Assembly: GCA_029990175.1 (NCBI GenBank)
Contig: JARKIP010000035.1
Location: 18,279,501-18,343,500, forward strand
Source of the DNA: Petunia secreta
Taxonomy: Eukaryota; Streptophyta; Magnoliopsida; Solanales; Solanaceae
Reading direction: 5' to 3'
DNA: 64,000 nt
Part shown: positions 1 to 10,900 of the stretch, piece by piece
Numbering within the stretch: the stretch's first letter is position 1
How the letters are laid out: each line of letters opens with the position of its first letter
Made by a program: the position numbers and the translations under genes
The notes under the pieces: generated by a model
The model's input: the letters and a program-made list of their open reading frames with translations, nothing else
Database searches by the model: none
What the model was told of the DNA's origin: nothing

Positions 1-273
1 GGGGTGGGGAAAATGGGGGCCGAATTCATGGATGGGAAAAATGGGGAGGGAAAAATAATTTAATTTATAGCTAAAAATAATGGGGAAGATGAAGAAAAAA
101 ATTACTTGAATAAATTGGGGATGATTGGGGATGTTTTCGCCGGGGAGGGAGAAACTTCGCCGGGAAGGGGAGATAATCACCGGAGGGAGCAGTGACGGGT
201 TGGGGAGGGGTTGTTTTAGTTTTGGGGGAGATAATGAAATCTGGAAGAAGAAGCGTGTATATTTACTCCAACC

Positions 274-347
274 AAAAAAGCAAAAAGCGTGTCAGTGATT
301 GGAGACGGAATTCCGTCTCCAATCACTGACACGTTTTTTGCTTTTTT
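274..347. repeat. 74-bp near-perfect palindrome in CACTA subterminal region
   Basis: The arms 274-310 and 311-347 are reverse complements with one mismatch (a G facing a T at 287/334). The inner 46 bp (288-333) are a perfect palindrome centred on GAATTC. It would extrude as a cruciform in DNA or fold as a long hairpin in RNA. Confidence 0.9.
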
Positions 348-412
348 CCGTCACCAACTCTAAAAAATTTAATTATTTTTTTATTGTTACACTGATTGGA
401 GACGGATTGGAG

Positions 413-452
413 ACGGAATTCCCTCTCCAATCAGTTAGAGAGGGAATTCCGT
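413..452. repeat. 15-bp inverted repeat sharing the palindrome motif
   Basis: 413-427 and 438-452 are perfect reverse complements around a 10-bp loop. The unit reuses the ggaattcc core of the larger palindrome. A direct duplication of gattggagacg lies just upstream, about 396-417. Confidence 0.85.
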
Positions 453-493
453 CACCACCCTCTTTGTAGCATTTTCATCAATTTCTAGTAGTG

Positions 494-1449
494 TAGTTCA
501 AATGCATATCTAGCCATTCTATAAAATTCAATCTCGTATTCTGAAACACCAACAGGCTAACCGACAGGCTACCCTGTCCAATACACTCAAACTAGGAACA
601 CTTTTCATCTCGCTCGCTACTCGAAAGGAACTTTTCCACGAATCTAGAAGAAAAACCGAACCAAGTTAGCTAATAAAAGAGCGGCCAACCAATTCAAGGC
701 TGGACTCTGAAATCGGAAAGCAGAATAATCAACACCATATCGCTGGATATAATCAAAAGTCGGAAGGCTACGCTGACATCATTTTAACTAAAAAAAATTT
801 ACGCAGGGATTATCTGATGCATGGCTTAAGAATATCGGAAGGTTCAACCGCGTAAAACAACGCAACCTCTTCGGACACTCGGACTGAACTGATACCTCGG
901 CTGGCTAACCAGCCAGAACAATTAGAGGTACAATACATACTACCTCCGGGACATATTTTACTGCGGCAATATTAAGAACTGGAATAGAAGCTCCCTGAGA
1001 CTGAACATCTGCATCTGCGACAACCTGATAAGTTTCCTAGAAAATAATAGGTTCTTATGGTATCTGCATCACCAAGATTCTTATAAAAGTATCGTAGAGA
1101 GCAAAGGGAACCACAAGGCTCTGCTCCCTTGCCCATCGCGAGCTCGTACATCCGTAACAAGATCGTCAGCAAGATCAAAAACCCTCGGGGCTCCGTCAGT
1201 GCAAGCCCCAGGCTAGACTGCTTCGTCTTGAACTCATACTGTTTGGTGATTTTTCGTATGAGGGTTTACAATTGCCACGAAGGAATTAACAAAAATACTT
1301 TTACATCCTAGACCGAAGCATAATCACAAAAGAAGGAAGTGAAACTTCGTAAATGCCATCATAGCCCCTCGTAGATAAGTACGGACGTCTACGTACCCAT
1401 CAGCGAGACTCTACTAGACACTGTCTTAGTCTGGATAGACTTTAAACAT
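494..1449 (-). other. Internal leader/gag-proximal remnant of minus-strand chromovirus-like element
   Basis: This stretch lies on the internal side of the primer-binding site at 1450-1462. Just inside that site, the minus strand shares a short match (gtgtctagtagagtct) with the leader of the nested chromovirus at about 48185-48205, which ties the two to one lineage. No long reading frame survives. A short minus-strand stretch near 950-1030 could be degraded gag, but I cannot identify a domain. The rest of the element is missing or beyond the CACTA insertion. Confidence 0.5.
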
Positions 1450-1462
1450 GGCTCTGATACCA
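1450..1462 (-). other. Primer-binding site (initiator tRNA-Met type)
   Basis: On the minus strand this reads TGGTATCAGAGCC, complementary to the 3' end of initiator tRNA-Met. It sits 2 bp from the LTR edge, which fixes the orientation and the LTR boundary at 1465. Confidence 0.85.
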
Positions 1463-2120
1463 ACTGACACGACCCGGAATCTGGTTAGGCCGTGCGGGGA
1501 CCCGACATCCTCCCCTAGACCCGTCGGGCGAACCCTTACAAATTAAATTAGGAAAATAAATATAATAGTCCATAAATAAGGACAAGACTTAAAAAAACAC
1601 ACAGACATATTGACACTTCTAAGCTGTACGAAAGAAAATTACAGCTAACTACCCAACATACTAAGTTTAGGGCTATCCAGACTAGACATCTAAGAGTACA
1701 AAAGAAACAAATTCCTCCTAAAGGGAGCAAAATGCAACTGAAATAATAACCAATAAACTGGTGGCCATCCGGAGTAAAAGCTGGCTCACCCTAACAGCTG
1801 AAGTCGTCTTCGGTCCTTCACAACGTGGCAAACTCAATCCTGGAGCGAACCTGCCGAAATGAAATAGATAGACAAGAAACAAACAACAACCAAGGGTGAG
1901 TCAAAAGGTCTCAATAAGTGGGGCAGACTAGCCACCTCAAAGAATAGGATAGCTAGCAAGGGAGAAGAAAAACAGATAAACTAAATCCATCTTATTTGAA
2001 CTATAAATAGGCAAAGCCAAATAATAACTGAAAACACGTATGGAATCATAAACAGCCAGGGACATAAGGCAGACAGAACATATAGATATCCTGAACATGT
2101 CGACAATCAGAAATACATCC

Positions 2121-2325
2121 TGTTGCGGCGTGCAACCCGATCCATATATTCATACTGTTGCAGCGTGCAACGCGATTCGTATATTTATACTGTTGCGGCG
2201 TGCAACCCGATCCGTATATTTATACTGTTGCGGCGTGCAACCCGATCCGCATATTTAAACTGTTGCGGTGTGCAACCCGATCCGATCTATGTATTTATAT
2301 TGTCGCGACGTGCAACCCGGGATTC
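2121..2325. repeat. 35-bp tandem repeat array in the LTR
   Basis: Units start at 2121, 2156, 2191, 2226 and 2261, with a degenerate sixth at 2301. Each begins with tgttgcggcgtgcaac, in which GTTGC and GCAAC form a short stem. The spacing is 35 bp for the first four units. Confidence 0.85.
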
Positions 2326-2463
2326 GAGCCAGAAATATATAGGCAAACTGAGATACGGTATACATACCGCATATATAAAATACAACACGATAGTCACACC
2401 ATAGTCAGCACAGGGTGCAATAAAATGGGATGAATTCGGTATGATGCAATGGTGTCACATGTG

Positions 2464-2691
2464 CCAAATAGATGGAGCGGAATCCTCCTGCTCTGGGGGC
2501 GGAATCCTCCTACCCTCAATATGATGCAATGGAGCGGAATCCTCCTGCTCCGAGGGCGGAATCCTCCTACCCTCAATATGATGCAATGGAGCGGAATCCT
2601 CCTGCTCCGAGGGCGGAATCATCCTACCCTCAATATGATGCAATGGAGCGGAATCCTCCTGCTCCGAGGGCGGAATCCTCCTACCCTCAAT
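2464..2691. repeat. 57-bp tandem repeat array in the LTR
   Basis: About four units end at 2520, 2577, 2634 and 2691. Each contains the word ggcggaatcctcc. Because 57 is a multiple of three, the array gives spurious open frames on both strands. These are not genes. Confidence 0.9.
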
Positions 2692-4078
2692 ATGATGCCA
2701 TATGCATACGAATGCAACCTGATACAATAATAATCTATCACCAGCGCGGGACTCTCATTGACACCTGGAAAGTATATACCAACTCACAACCAAAGTACAA
2801 TACTCTGATTCTCAATGCAATACCAATAACAGGACATAATATATAATATAGAATATAAATCCAAAGCTAAGGAATAATGAGTACGCCTATCGGCAGCTAC
2901 ACACGTAAGGAACACGTGGTAGAAAATCCACGAGGCCAGGTGCCTCCAAAGAAATGGATATAAATACTTACCTTGTTACAAAGTTAGTACATCCACTCAA
3001 TAACCGCTTGTCCTTTGGTTTCATTGCCAAACGATCCCACTTTGTTCAATAAGCAGAAAAATATATCACATTAGGCTAACGGCTTCATTCCTCACATCTT
3101 AGGGCAATCCAGGTAGGAACCTGATACCCTATTCGCATACGCAATACGCAGGCCAGGCCTATGTACAGGGTTTAAGGTCACATAACCAAACCCCAAATAA
3201 ATTACATTTATATGTTGCCCATAACTCACTGAGTACGAATATATAATCAATTTCATTATCGGGGTCCATTTGATCCTTTAAACTATCAAATTACGTCATT
3301 AGGGCGATGTCTAATATCCCTATTTTTACCGTAAAAATATATTCAAACATACGTAATAAACTCAAATAATATATTAAGATCATTACCTGAATGTTTTGGG
3401 GTGAAAATACTATTTTTCACCGGCCCCTTTTCTCATTTTCTGGTATTTTTCCACTGTGTGTTTCTATCTTGCTCCTCTGATATTTCGCTTCTTTTGTTTC
3501 TGTTTTGCATCGTACTACTACTACTACCTGGTCCTTAGCTTTTTTGACCCACCGCCTAACATTATATAATTTATGTTTTCCCTTTTTTTTTTCTTTTCGC
3601 GGTGAAAATTAAAACGGTACCCTATATTATTCGGAATAATTCCAACTTTTGCATACAAGTTATACAAAATATATGTAACATACTCGCGAAGGAGGATCTC
3701 AAATTGGACTCCCGAAACTCGAGATGCGAATTTAAATAGAAAAAAGTCAAATTATTTAACTTCGGCATTTTAGCCGAAACTAGCCGAACAACATCGAAAT
3801 TCACTTTCAAAAGTTCACAAAGGTCATAAATAATCATACGAACCCAACGGCACTTTCGAATTTCGAATCGGAGCTCATTCGGCAAAACCGAGCTCGAAAA
3901 TCTCTTTTTAATATTTATCGCCAATAAAAAATGAAACCTTCTTCAGATGCCTACCAAACGAGGTCTGATTTAGCTCAAATTTTACAGACAGGTCCTAATG
4001 GATATTATGAATACTTTAAAATTATCAGCATGCCAATCGGAGTCCTAACTTACGAAACGACTGACCGAGGTCGTTTCA

Positions 4079-4511
4079 GGATCGAAGGTTGAAATGGCAG
4101 ATCTGGAAGAGTGGCAGCAGCAGAGAAGGACCAGCGGAGGAGCAGCAGCAACTGACGACAAAGGTAGCAGCAGAGGACCATCAGCAGCAAAGTAGTGATG
4201 GGGTGGCCGGAAATTGCTTCGCCGACGCTGGAACTACAGTAGCAGTGACAAGGGATGACAGATCTGGGATGGGGGAGGTAGGGGGTGGCCAGGGGGAGGA
4301 GGAAGGAGGGCAGCATTGGTGGAATGGAAAAGAAGGAGGAGAACACTAAAAATCCTAGCGGCAACAAAAAGTAAGGAAGGTGAGCTAAGGGTTTATTTAT
4401 GGTTGGTTTGAAAAAAGGAGGCTAAAAAAATATATGGAGAAGGTTAGTTGGACACTGGCTGTTATTTTCCCTATTTTTATGACTATAAAAGCTTTTGAGG
4501 AATATCAATGG
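4079..4511. other. Flank between chromovirus LTR and SDR gene, no gene recognised
   Basis: This starts at the LTR insertion point. The purine-rich stretch 4090-4350 is open in both directions through biased composition (gcagcag, ggagga runs), and I see no domain. A candidate minus-strand AATAAA (4392-4397) could serve the SDR gene, but it is about 480 bp past the stop codon. Confidence 0.4.
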
Positions 4512-4850
4512 TTATTGGTTAGTGTCTTTTCCTCTAATACGAGAGAATGTGGTTACCGATACGTAAGCTTTTCTTAAAATTAATTGTCTCAAGAAATTTA
4601 GATGGACTCCTTTTGAACTAAAGAACACCATTACGTTATTAAATAAATTGAAAAACTTTCTTGGGTCTAAATTACCCTGTGAATCTGCTCTAAGTTGCTC
4701 TAAAATACAAACAATTGCTTCAAGTGCCTCAGAATACACTCCATGACTCATTTCACCATTAAATAACTCTGGAACTACAAAGGATATCGTACACAATGGA
4801 GTCAAAAGCTGGAAGCACTTCCACTGATGTATTTGCTGCCTACTAATGAT
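4512..4850 (-). other. Unidentified coding-like fragment downstream of the SDR gene
   Basis: A minus-strand frame of about 97-110 codons begins just past the SDR stop codon and ends at 4512. It has a protein-like composition with a helical stretch containing EALEAIVCILEQLRAD. I do not recognise the family. It could be part of the SDR 3' untranslated region that is open by chance, or an exon-sized fragment captured from another gene. A possible splice acceptor (ttagtag then gc) lies near 4840. Homology is the only way to decide. I give it low weight. Confidence 0.3.
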
Positions 4851-4874
4851 AGTATGTGCCTCTACTGTAGAAAT

Positions 4875-4944
4875 TTACACAGAGAGAGATGCGCCATTAT
4901 CTGCTGTTGTCAAATTATGTATCATTGAAGCTGCCTTCGGAGCC
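4875..4944 (-). CDS. SDR gene exon 5 (C-terminus)
   Basis: The acceptor is tgtgtcag|GGCTCC at 4944. The exon encodes the last 22 residues, ending DNGASLSV, and the TAA stop at 4875-4877. The intron before it (4945-5191) is 247 bp, and is the only intron without a recognisable retrotransposon other than intron 1. Confidence 0.85.
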
Positions 4945-7900
4945 CTGACACAACGAGGACACAAAAGATTTTGGATATTAGCAAACTTCATGGAGATCAA
5001 ACTGATGAGGAAACAACTGGTACAACTTGCAGTCCACAAGCAAGTTCATGTTATCAAAAATTTACAAACAACTTCCGAGAGAGACCTCTGCCACCAATTG
5101 AATAAAGAGCACTCAACAAGTCCAAGTAATCTCATATAGCCCTTATAGTCTGACAAATCAGAGATACAGGACAACGGAAGGGTATACGTACCATGACTCA
5201 GGTGTCTGATAGAGGGATGAAGAATTGCCAAAGCACGTCTGCAGCATGTCCTTGTAAATGACACCAGGATTAAGTGCAATAATGGCCACACCAGGGGGCA
5301 ACTCCTTTGCAACTGACCTAGTTAGACCTTCTACAGCCCATTTTGAAGCACAATATGGTGCTACCTGTCATTTGTCAAGATTTAATGTCTCTAGAAATTA
5401 GTTCAAAGTCAAACCTGTACTGAAATAGCGACCTACAGAAAGCTAAATTAATAAGCTGCTTCATCAATGAAAGTTTACATTTGAAACCCTCGAACATAAT
5501 TATATAGGGAAGTTCTCATTTCAACACGCCAAACATGATCATGGCTTAGGTTGTCAAATGGTAAAAGGATCGTATTTTGAAGAAGAATTTGAGTAATATC
5601 TATAGAAACACTGAGAATTCAGCTAAGAAGGCAGGGATTGAGAGAAGAACTTAGAGAGAGGAAGTAGAGAGAGAAAGTAGTTCTTGTTATATTGATCTTA
5701 GCTTGGAGCCTAAGCAATACAATGCTTATATACAATGAGCTAAGATGAGCTAAGAAAATATCTACTCACTTGTTTTAGCTAATTCCTAACTAACTACTTC
5801 ACTAACTACTTAACTAACTCCTTAACTAACTTCTTAACCAACTAAACTAACTTCACTAGGTTGTCTTGCTCTCAACACTCCCCCCTCAAGCTAGGTGTTG
5901 GACTGAATACATTGAGTACACCTAGCTTGGCTTTAAGAAATTCCAGCTGAACCTTGCTTAGACCTTTTGTCAATAAATCTGCCTGCTGCTCCTTTGTAGT
6001 TATATACATAGTCTTCACTAGCCCCATCAATATCTTTTCTCTGATGAAGTGGAGATCAATATCCAGGTGTTTGGTTCTTTCATGGAACACTGGATTTGCA
6101 GCTATCTGCATTGCAGCTTTGTTGTCACAGTGAATGGTCACCGAAAGCTCGATATCAAAGCTGACTTCTCTAAGCAGCCCCAGAAGCCATATCAGCTCTG
6201 CTACAGTGGATGCAAGAGACCTATACTCTGCCTCTCCTGAGCTTCTTGACACAGTATCCTGTTTCTTTGATTTCCAAGAAATTAGGGAGTCTCCCAGTTT
6301 AATACAGAAACATGTTACAGATCTCCTAGAGTTTATGCATGCAGCCTAGTCTGCATTACAGTATGCAGTCATTGTCTTCTTGTGTGTACTAGACAGCAGG
6401 ATCCCTTGTCCAGGGCAGTTCTTCACATACTTGATTACCCTTAAGGCAGCTTCCATGTGAGATTTCTTTGGTTGGCTTAGGAACTAACTGAGTGATTGCA
6501 CAGTAAATGCAATGTCAGGTCTGGTCAAGGTGAGATACAATAGTTTCCCCACAAGTCTCTGATAGACAGTTGCATCAGGTATTAGGACATCTTGTTCATA
6601 ACCTGGTAGTTTGATATGATCATCAAATTCCTTAGTAGTCAGTTTTACATTGGCTTCTAAGGGAGATCCTGCTGGCTTGGCTGCAGACAATCCAGACTCA
6701 GAAATCAGTTCCAGGGCATACTTTCTTTGATGCATTAAGATTCCACTCTTAGATCTGGCAAACTCAATTTCCCATAAAGTATTTTAGTTCACCTAGATCC
6801 TTCATTTTGAAGGCTTTCTACAGGGTTGTCTTGGTCTCTTCAATTAACTTTAGGTTACTACCTGTGATCAACATATCATCCACATATACTAGAATAACTA
6901 CCATACCGACTCCTGTCCTCTTCACATAGAGAGAGTGATCATATTGGCTTTGTTTGAAGCCAAACCTTATTAGAGCTTCAGAGAGTTTGGCATTCCACTG
7001 CCTTGGGGCTTGTTTCAGGCCATACAAGAACTTTAGAAGTCTGCATACTGGCCTTGTCTCCCCCTGACTTCTAAATACTAATGGCAACTCCATATAGATC
7101 TCATCAAAGAGATCACCCTGCAAGAAGGCATTGTACACATCCATTTGGTGAATGTGCCAATGCTGGGAAGCAGCCACAGAGAGAATGGTTCTCACAGTAA
7201 TGGTTCTCACAGTCACCATTTTAACTACAGGAGAAAAGGTTTCCTTGTAATCAATGCCCTCCTTCTGGCTGTATCCTTTTTCCACCAGTCTGGCTTTAAA
7301 CCTCTCTATCTCTCCAGATGCCTTGTACTTCACTTTGTAGATCCACTTACATCCAATTGGCACTTTGCCTTTAGGTAAAGAGACTATATCCCAGGTATGA
7401 TTACTCTCTAGAGCATCAATTTTTGCTTTCATAGCTTCAACCCATCTGGGATCCTTGACTGCCTGGGCATAATGAGTGGGTTCAGGTTCAGTTGTGAAGG
7501 ATGACAGATAGGCTTGGTATTTAGGGGAAATGTGATCATATGACAGGTACTGGTTCAGGGGATACTGAACATTATCATGCACATTTAGAGACACAAAGTC
7601 TTTTAACCAAACAGGAGGTTGCTTAGTTCTAGCTGACCTCTTGTTGTCCTGAGGAGCAGCTGGGACTGTAGGAACATGAGGTTCTGGGCCACTCACAGTA
7701 GGTGATGTGGAGGATGTAGTGGGAATAGAAGGAGGAGGAGGTTCAGGATTGTTAGCTGATGTAGGACAGCTAGGTTGAGAAGAAGTATCAGTAGAAGTAG
7801 TTGTGGGATGTAATATAGGAGTAGGCATGTATATGGAGTAGTCAGGTATAGGGTCCATAGGAGAATCATACAGGGTGAATAAATGTTGAATGGCTCTATC

Positions 7901-10900
7901 AGGTGGTGTTTGTGATGGAGTAGTTTGTTTGGCAAAAGGAAACACATCTTCTCTGAAGGTAGTGTCCCTATTGACAAAGAACACTTTATTGGTTAGATCA
8001 AACAGAACATAACCCTTTTGTGTCTCTGAGTATCCCATGAGTACAGCAGGAATGGCTCTACTCTGAAATTTATCACTCTCTTGCACCATTTTTGCATAAC
8101 AAAGGCAGCCTACAGTCCTAAGATGACTGATGTTAGGCCTTCTACCATACAGCTTCTCAAATGGAGACATATCCTGAAGAGTAGAGGATGGCATTCTGTT
8201 TATAAGGTAGGCAGCAGCTAGGATGCAGTGACCCCAATACTTTAGAGGAATGTGGGCCTGGAATCTGATGGCTCGAGCAACCTCTAAGAGGTGCCTATGT
8301 TTCCTCTCAGCAACTCCATTCTGCTGAGGGGAGTAGACACAAGTTCTCTGGTGAATAATTCCTGCATCCTTGAACAATTCTTCACAGACACTGTTGACAA
8401 ACTCAGTGCCATTGTCTGTCCTGATCACTTTATTGTTTTAGCAAACTGAGTTTGCACATAAGATATGAACTGTTTCAAAATCACACACACATTTGATTTC
8501 ATTCTCAACAGAAATATCCAGGTCATTTTAGAAAAGTCATCCACAAATGTTAAGAAGTATTTATTGCCATCAAAAGTAGGTACATGATAAGGTCCCCATA
8601 CATCTCCATGGACTAAATCAAAGGCTTGAGCACTCTTACTGATACTAGGTGGAAAGGGTAGCCTAGTATGCTTAGCTAGGGGGCAAACAGGACATTTATT
8701 TACAGTAGAGATGCAGGCATCCTGACTTAGGGAAAATATTTTCTTAAGTGTTGCTGAGAAGACATGTCCAAGTATTCTATGCCACACTGCAATGTCCAAC
8801 TTATTTATATCACTATCAGTAGTAGCTCCTGCTCCAACTCCTTGTAAATTCTGTGGGACTTGCACCTGTTGTTGTTCAGTTTTCATGCCCTTTTGTCCAA
8901 GTAAGATATACAGTCCATTCATTTCCTTACCAATCTTCTTCACCTTCCCAGTGAAGAGATCCTGAAATATGCAGAAATCAGGATAGAAAATAACTGAACA
9001 TCCTAGTTCTTTGGTTATTTTTGATACTGAGAGAAGGTTGTATTTAAACTGGGGTATATGTAGCACATTACTGATTGTAGTTCTTGAGGATATGGGACTA
9101 GTGCCTACATGAGTCACATAGGTCACATCTCCATTAGGCAGGAACACTTTTCTAGGCTTACTATCTTCAACTTTTGTAGTTTCATTCAACAAAGTGAGAT
9201 CAGATGCCATATGATTAGTGGCACCTGTGTCAATTATCCAATCCTGACTTCCTTTTTGAGCTAGAAAAACATTACAGGTACCTGTGGCATTAGCTGAGGC
9301 ATCAGGAGTAAATCTGGTGTGATTCAGCATTTGTAAGATCTCTTCATATTGACTTGGTGTGAATGCAGTTTGCCCCTGTGCTTTGTGTCCAGCTGAGCTG
9401 CTTTCAGCCTGTGTATTGTAAGCAGAGCTAGGCACATTGTATGTAGAACTAGATCCTCCTGATCCACTAGTTCTTTTGCTCTTGAAGTCGGGTGGGAAGC
9501 CTATTTCTCTATAACAGTTCTCTTTGCTATGGCCTTTGCATTTGCACAGTTCACACTTGACATTGATATACTGTTTCTTTTGTTTCTGATAGTTAGGCTT
9601 CTTAGTGAATAGAGCAGTGTTCTCATAATACTCAGGAGGCTGAGGAATTGCTCCTAAGATACCCACAGAGTTGGCAGCTATCATTTTCTGGCTTTCATCA
9701 CTCATAATCATGGCATATGCCTGATTAACTGAGGGCAGGGGACACATTAAAAGGATCTGACTTCTAGCTTGACTGTAAGAGTCATTCAGGCCCATAAGGA
9801 ATTGAAACAGTCTAAGAGATCTCATGAACTTAACAAAGTCCTGTGACTTATCACAATTACACCCAGGTAATGGCACTAGAGTTTCAAACTCATCCCAAAG
9901 ATCCTTGAGTTTAGAATAATATGTTGCAACAGAGAGAGTACCTTGCTGAAGAGTAGCTATTTCTCTATGCAGATTGTAAGTTCTAGAGCCATCAACCTTG
10001 TCAAACCTTTCACACAGATCTTCCCATACCTTGTGTGAGTCCAGTGCATACACCACTCCTCTAATCAGCACCTTTGACACTGAGTTCATTAGCCAGGAGA
10101 GTACAATTGCATTGCACCTCTCCCATTGATTCCCCAAACCTGGGGGGAACTTCTCCTTCTTACAAGTACCTTCAATGAACCCTAGCTTGTTTTTCCACAA
10201 TAATGTGATCCTCATGGATCTGCTCCACAAAGAGTAATTGTCTGTGCCAGTAAGCTGCACTACATTCAGTGGAGAACCATTGGTATCTGATGGATGCAGA
10301 TACAGTTCATGGTTGTAGTCAATTTCCTGTACTCCATTTCCTTGATTTGCTGCCATTTTTTCACTGATTTTTCCACTGATTTTGCAGTAAAACTTAGAGT
10401 AATTGATAGCTTAAAGACTGCTGATCACAGCATAGGCTAAATTGGATCGAATCTGCCACGAGCTAATGAATTAGCTCATGGCTCTGATACCATGAGAATT
10501 CAGCTGAGAAGGCAGGGATTGAGAGAAGAACTTAGAGAGAGGAAGTAGAGAGAGAAAGTAGTTCTTGTTATATTGATTTTAGCTTGGAGCCTAAGCAATA
10601 CAATGCTTATATACAATGAGCTAAGATGAGCTAAGAAAATATCTACTCACTTGTTTTAACTAATTCCTAACTAACTACTTCACTAACTACTTAACTAACT
10701 CCTTAACTAACTTCTTCACCAACTAAACTAACTTCACTAGTTGGTCTTGCTCTCAACAAACACAAGGCTAGAGAGATCTGATACATAGGGAGCACACAAG
10801 ATCCAATCGTTTTGCCAAAATATCAGCAATATGATTGATTAAAAGGCTAAATTGTAAAACTATGCAAAGAGATGGATAAAGTTCTGTACTTCATCAGAAA

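Larger units (their letters stand above)
1..493. mobile_element. Terminal part of a CACTA (En/Spm-type) DNA transposon
   Basis: The right edge reads, on the minus strand, CACTACTAGAAATTGATG, which fits the conserved CACTA terminal motif of En/Spm elements. The last element base is 493, and the three bases after it (tag) could be a 3-bp target duplication. The 220 bp inside this end are rich in short direct and inverted copies of a motif containing ggaattcc and gagacgg, as expected for subterminal transposase-binding repeats. Further left the DNA is G-rich with no coding capacity. The element leaves the window at base 1, so its other end and any transposase cannot be seen. It appears to have landed inside the internal region of the neighbouring minus-strand retroelement. 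Confidence 0.6.
1465..4078 (-). mobile_element. 2.6-kb LTR of a chromovirus-like (Tekay-type) gypsy element, minus strand
   Basis: The segment starts tgacacgaccc and ends gtcgtttca on the plus strand, so on its own strand it runs TGAAACGACC to GGTCGTGTCA with TG/CA ends. A primer-binding site abuts one end. The last 1.1 kb (about 2950-4078) is matched in inverted orientation by 62848-64000, and the first 350 bp by 34613-34967. These independent copies confirm it as a repeat family. The length and the ggtcgtg(t)ca terminus resemble the nested chromovirus at 45600-54977. Two internal tandem arrays (2121-2325, 2464-2691) are annotated separately. No partner LTR is in the window. Confidence 0.8.
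5612..10758 (-). mobile_element. Ty1-copia element 1, complete, in SDR intron 3
   Basis: The 5147-bp element has 266-bp LTRs at 5612-5877 and 10493-10758. It is flanked by a perfect 5-bp target duplication, aacac (5607-5611 and 10759-10763). The LTRs differ at about 6 positions by hand count (2.3 percent). The order gag, protease, integrase, RT, RNase H is copia-type. It lies in the same orientation as the SDR gene, so its own signals could interfere with splicing or 3' end formation. The coding region is dead. Confidence 0.95.

Noticed and set aside
1450..1462. tRNA gene fragments at the TGGTATCAGAGCC sites
   Set aside because: They are only the primer-binding complement of a tRNA 3' end, without a cloverleaf.
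2121..2325. Possible CRISPR-like repeat array
   Set aside because: Units are head-to-tail with no variable spacers, and the DNA is a plant LTR.
2123..2846. Overlapping open frames on both strands with repetitive protein sequence
   Set aside because: They are products of the 35-bp and 57-bp tandem arrays. The 57-bp period keeps all frames open, and there is no start context or domain.
4089..4349. Plus-strand frame rich in Gln, Gly and Glu, with a minus-strand mirror
   Set aside because: Low-complexity purine bias leaves both strands open. It has no domain and no homology I can recognise.
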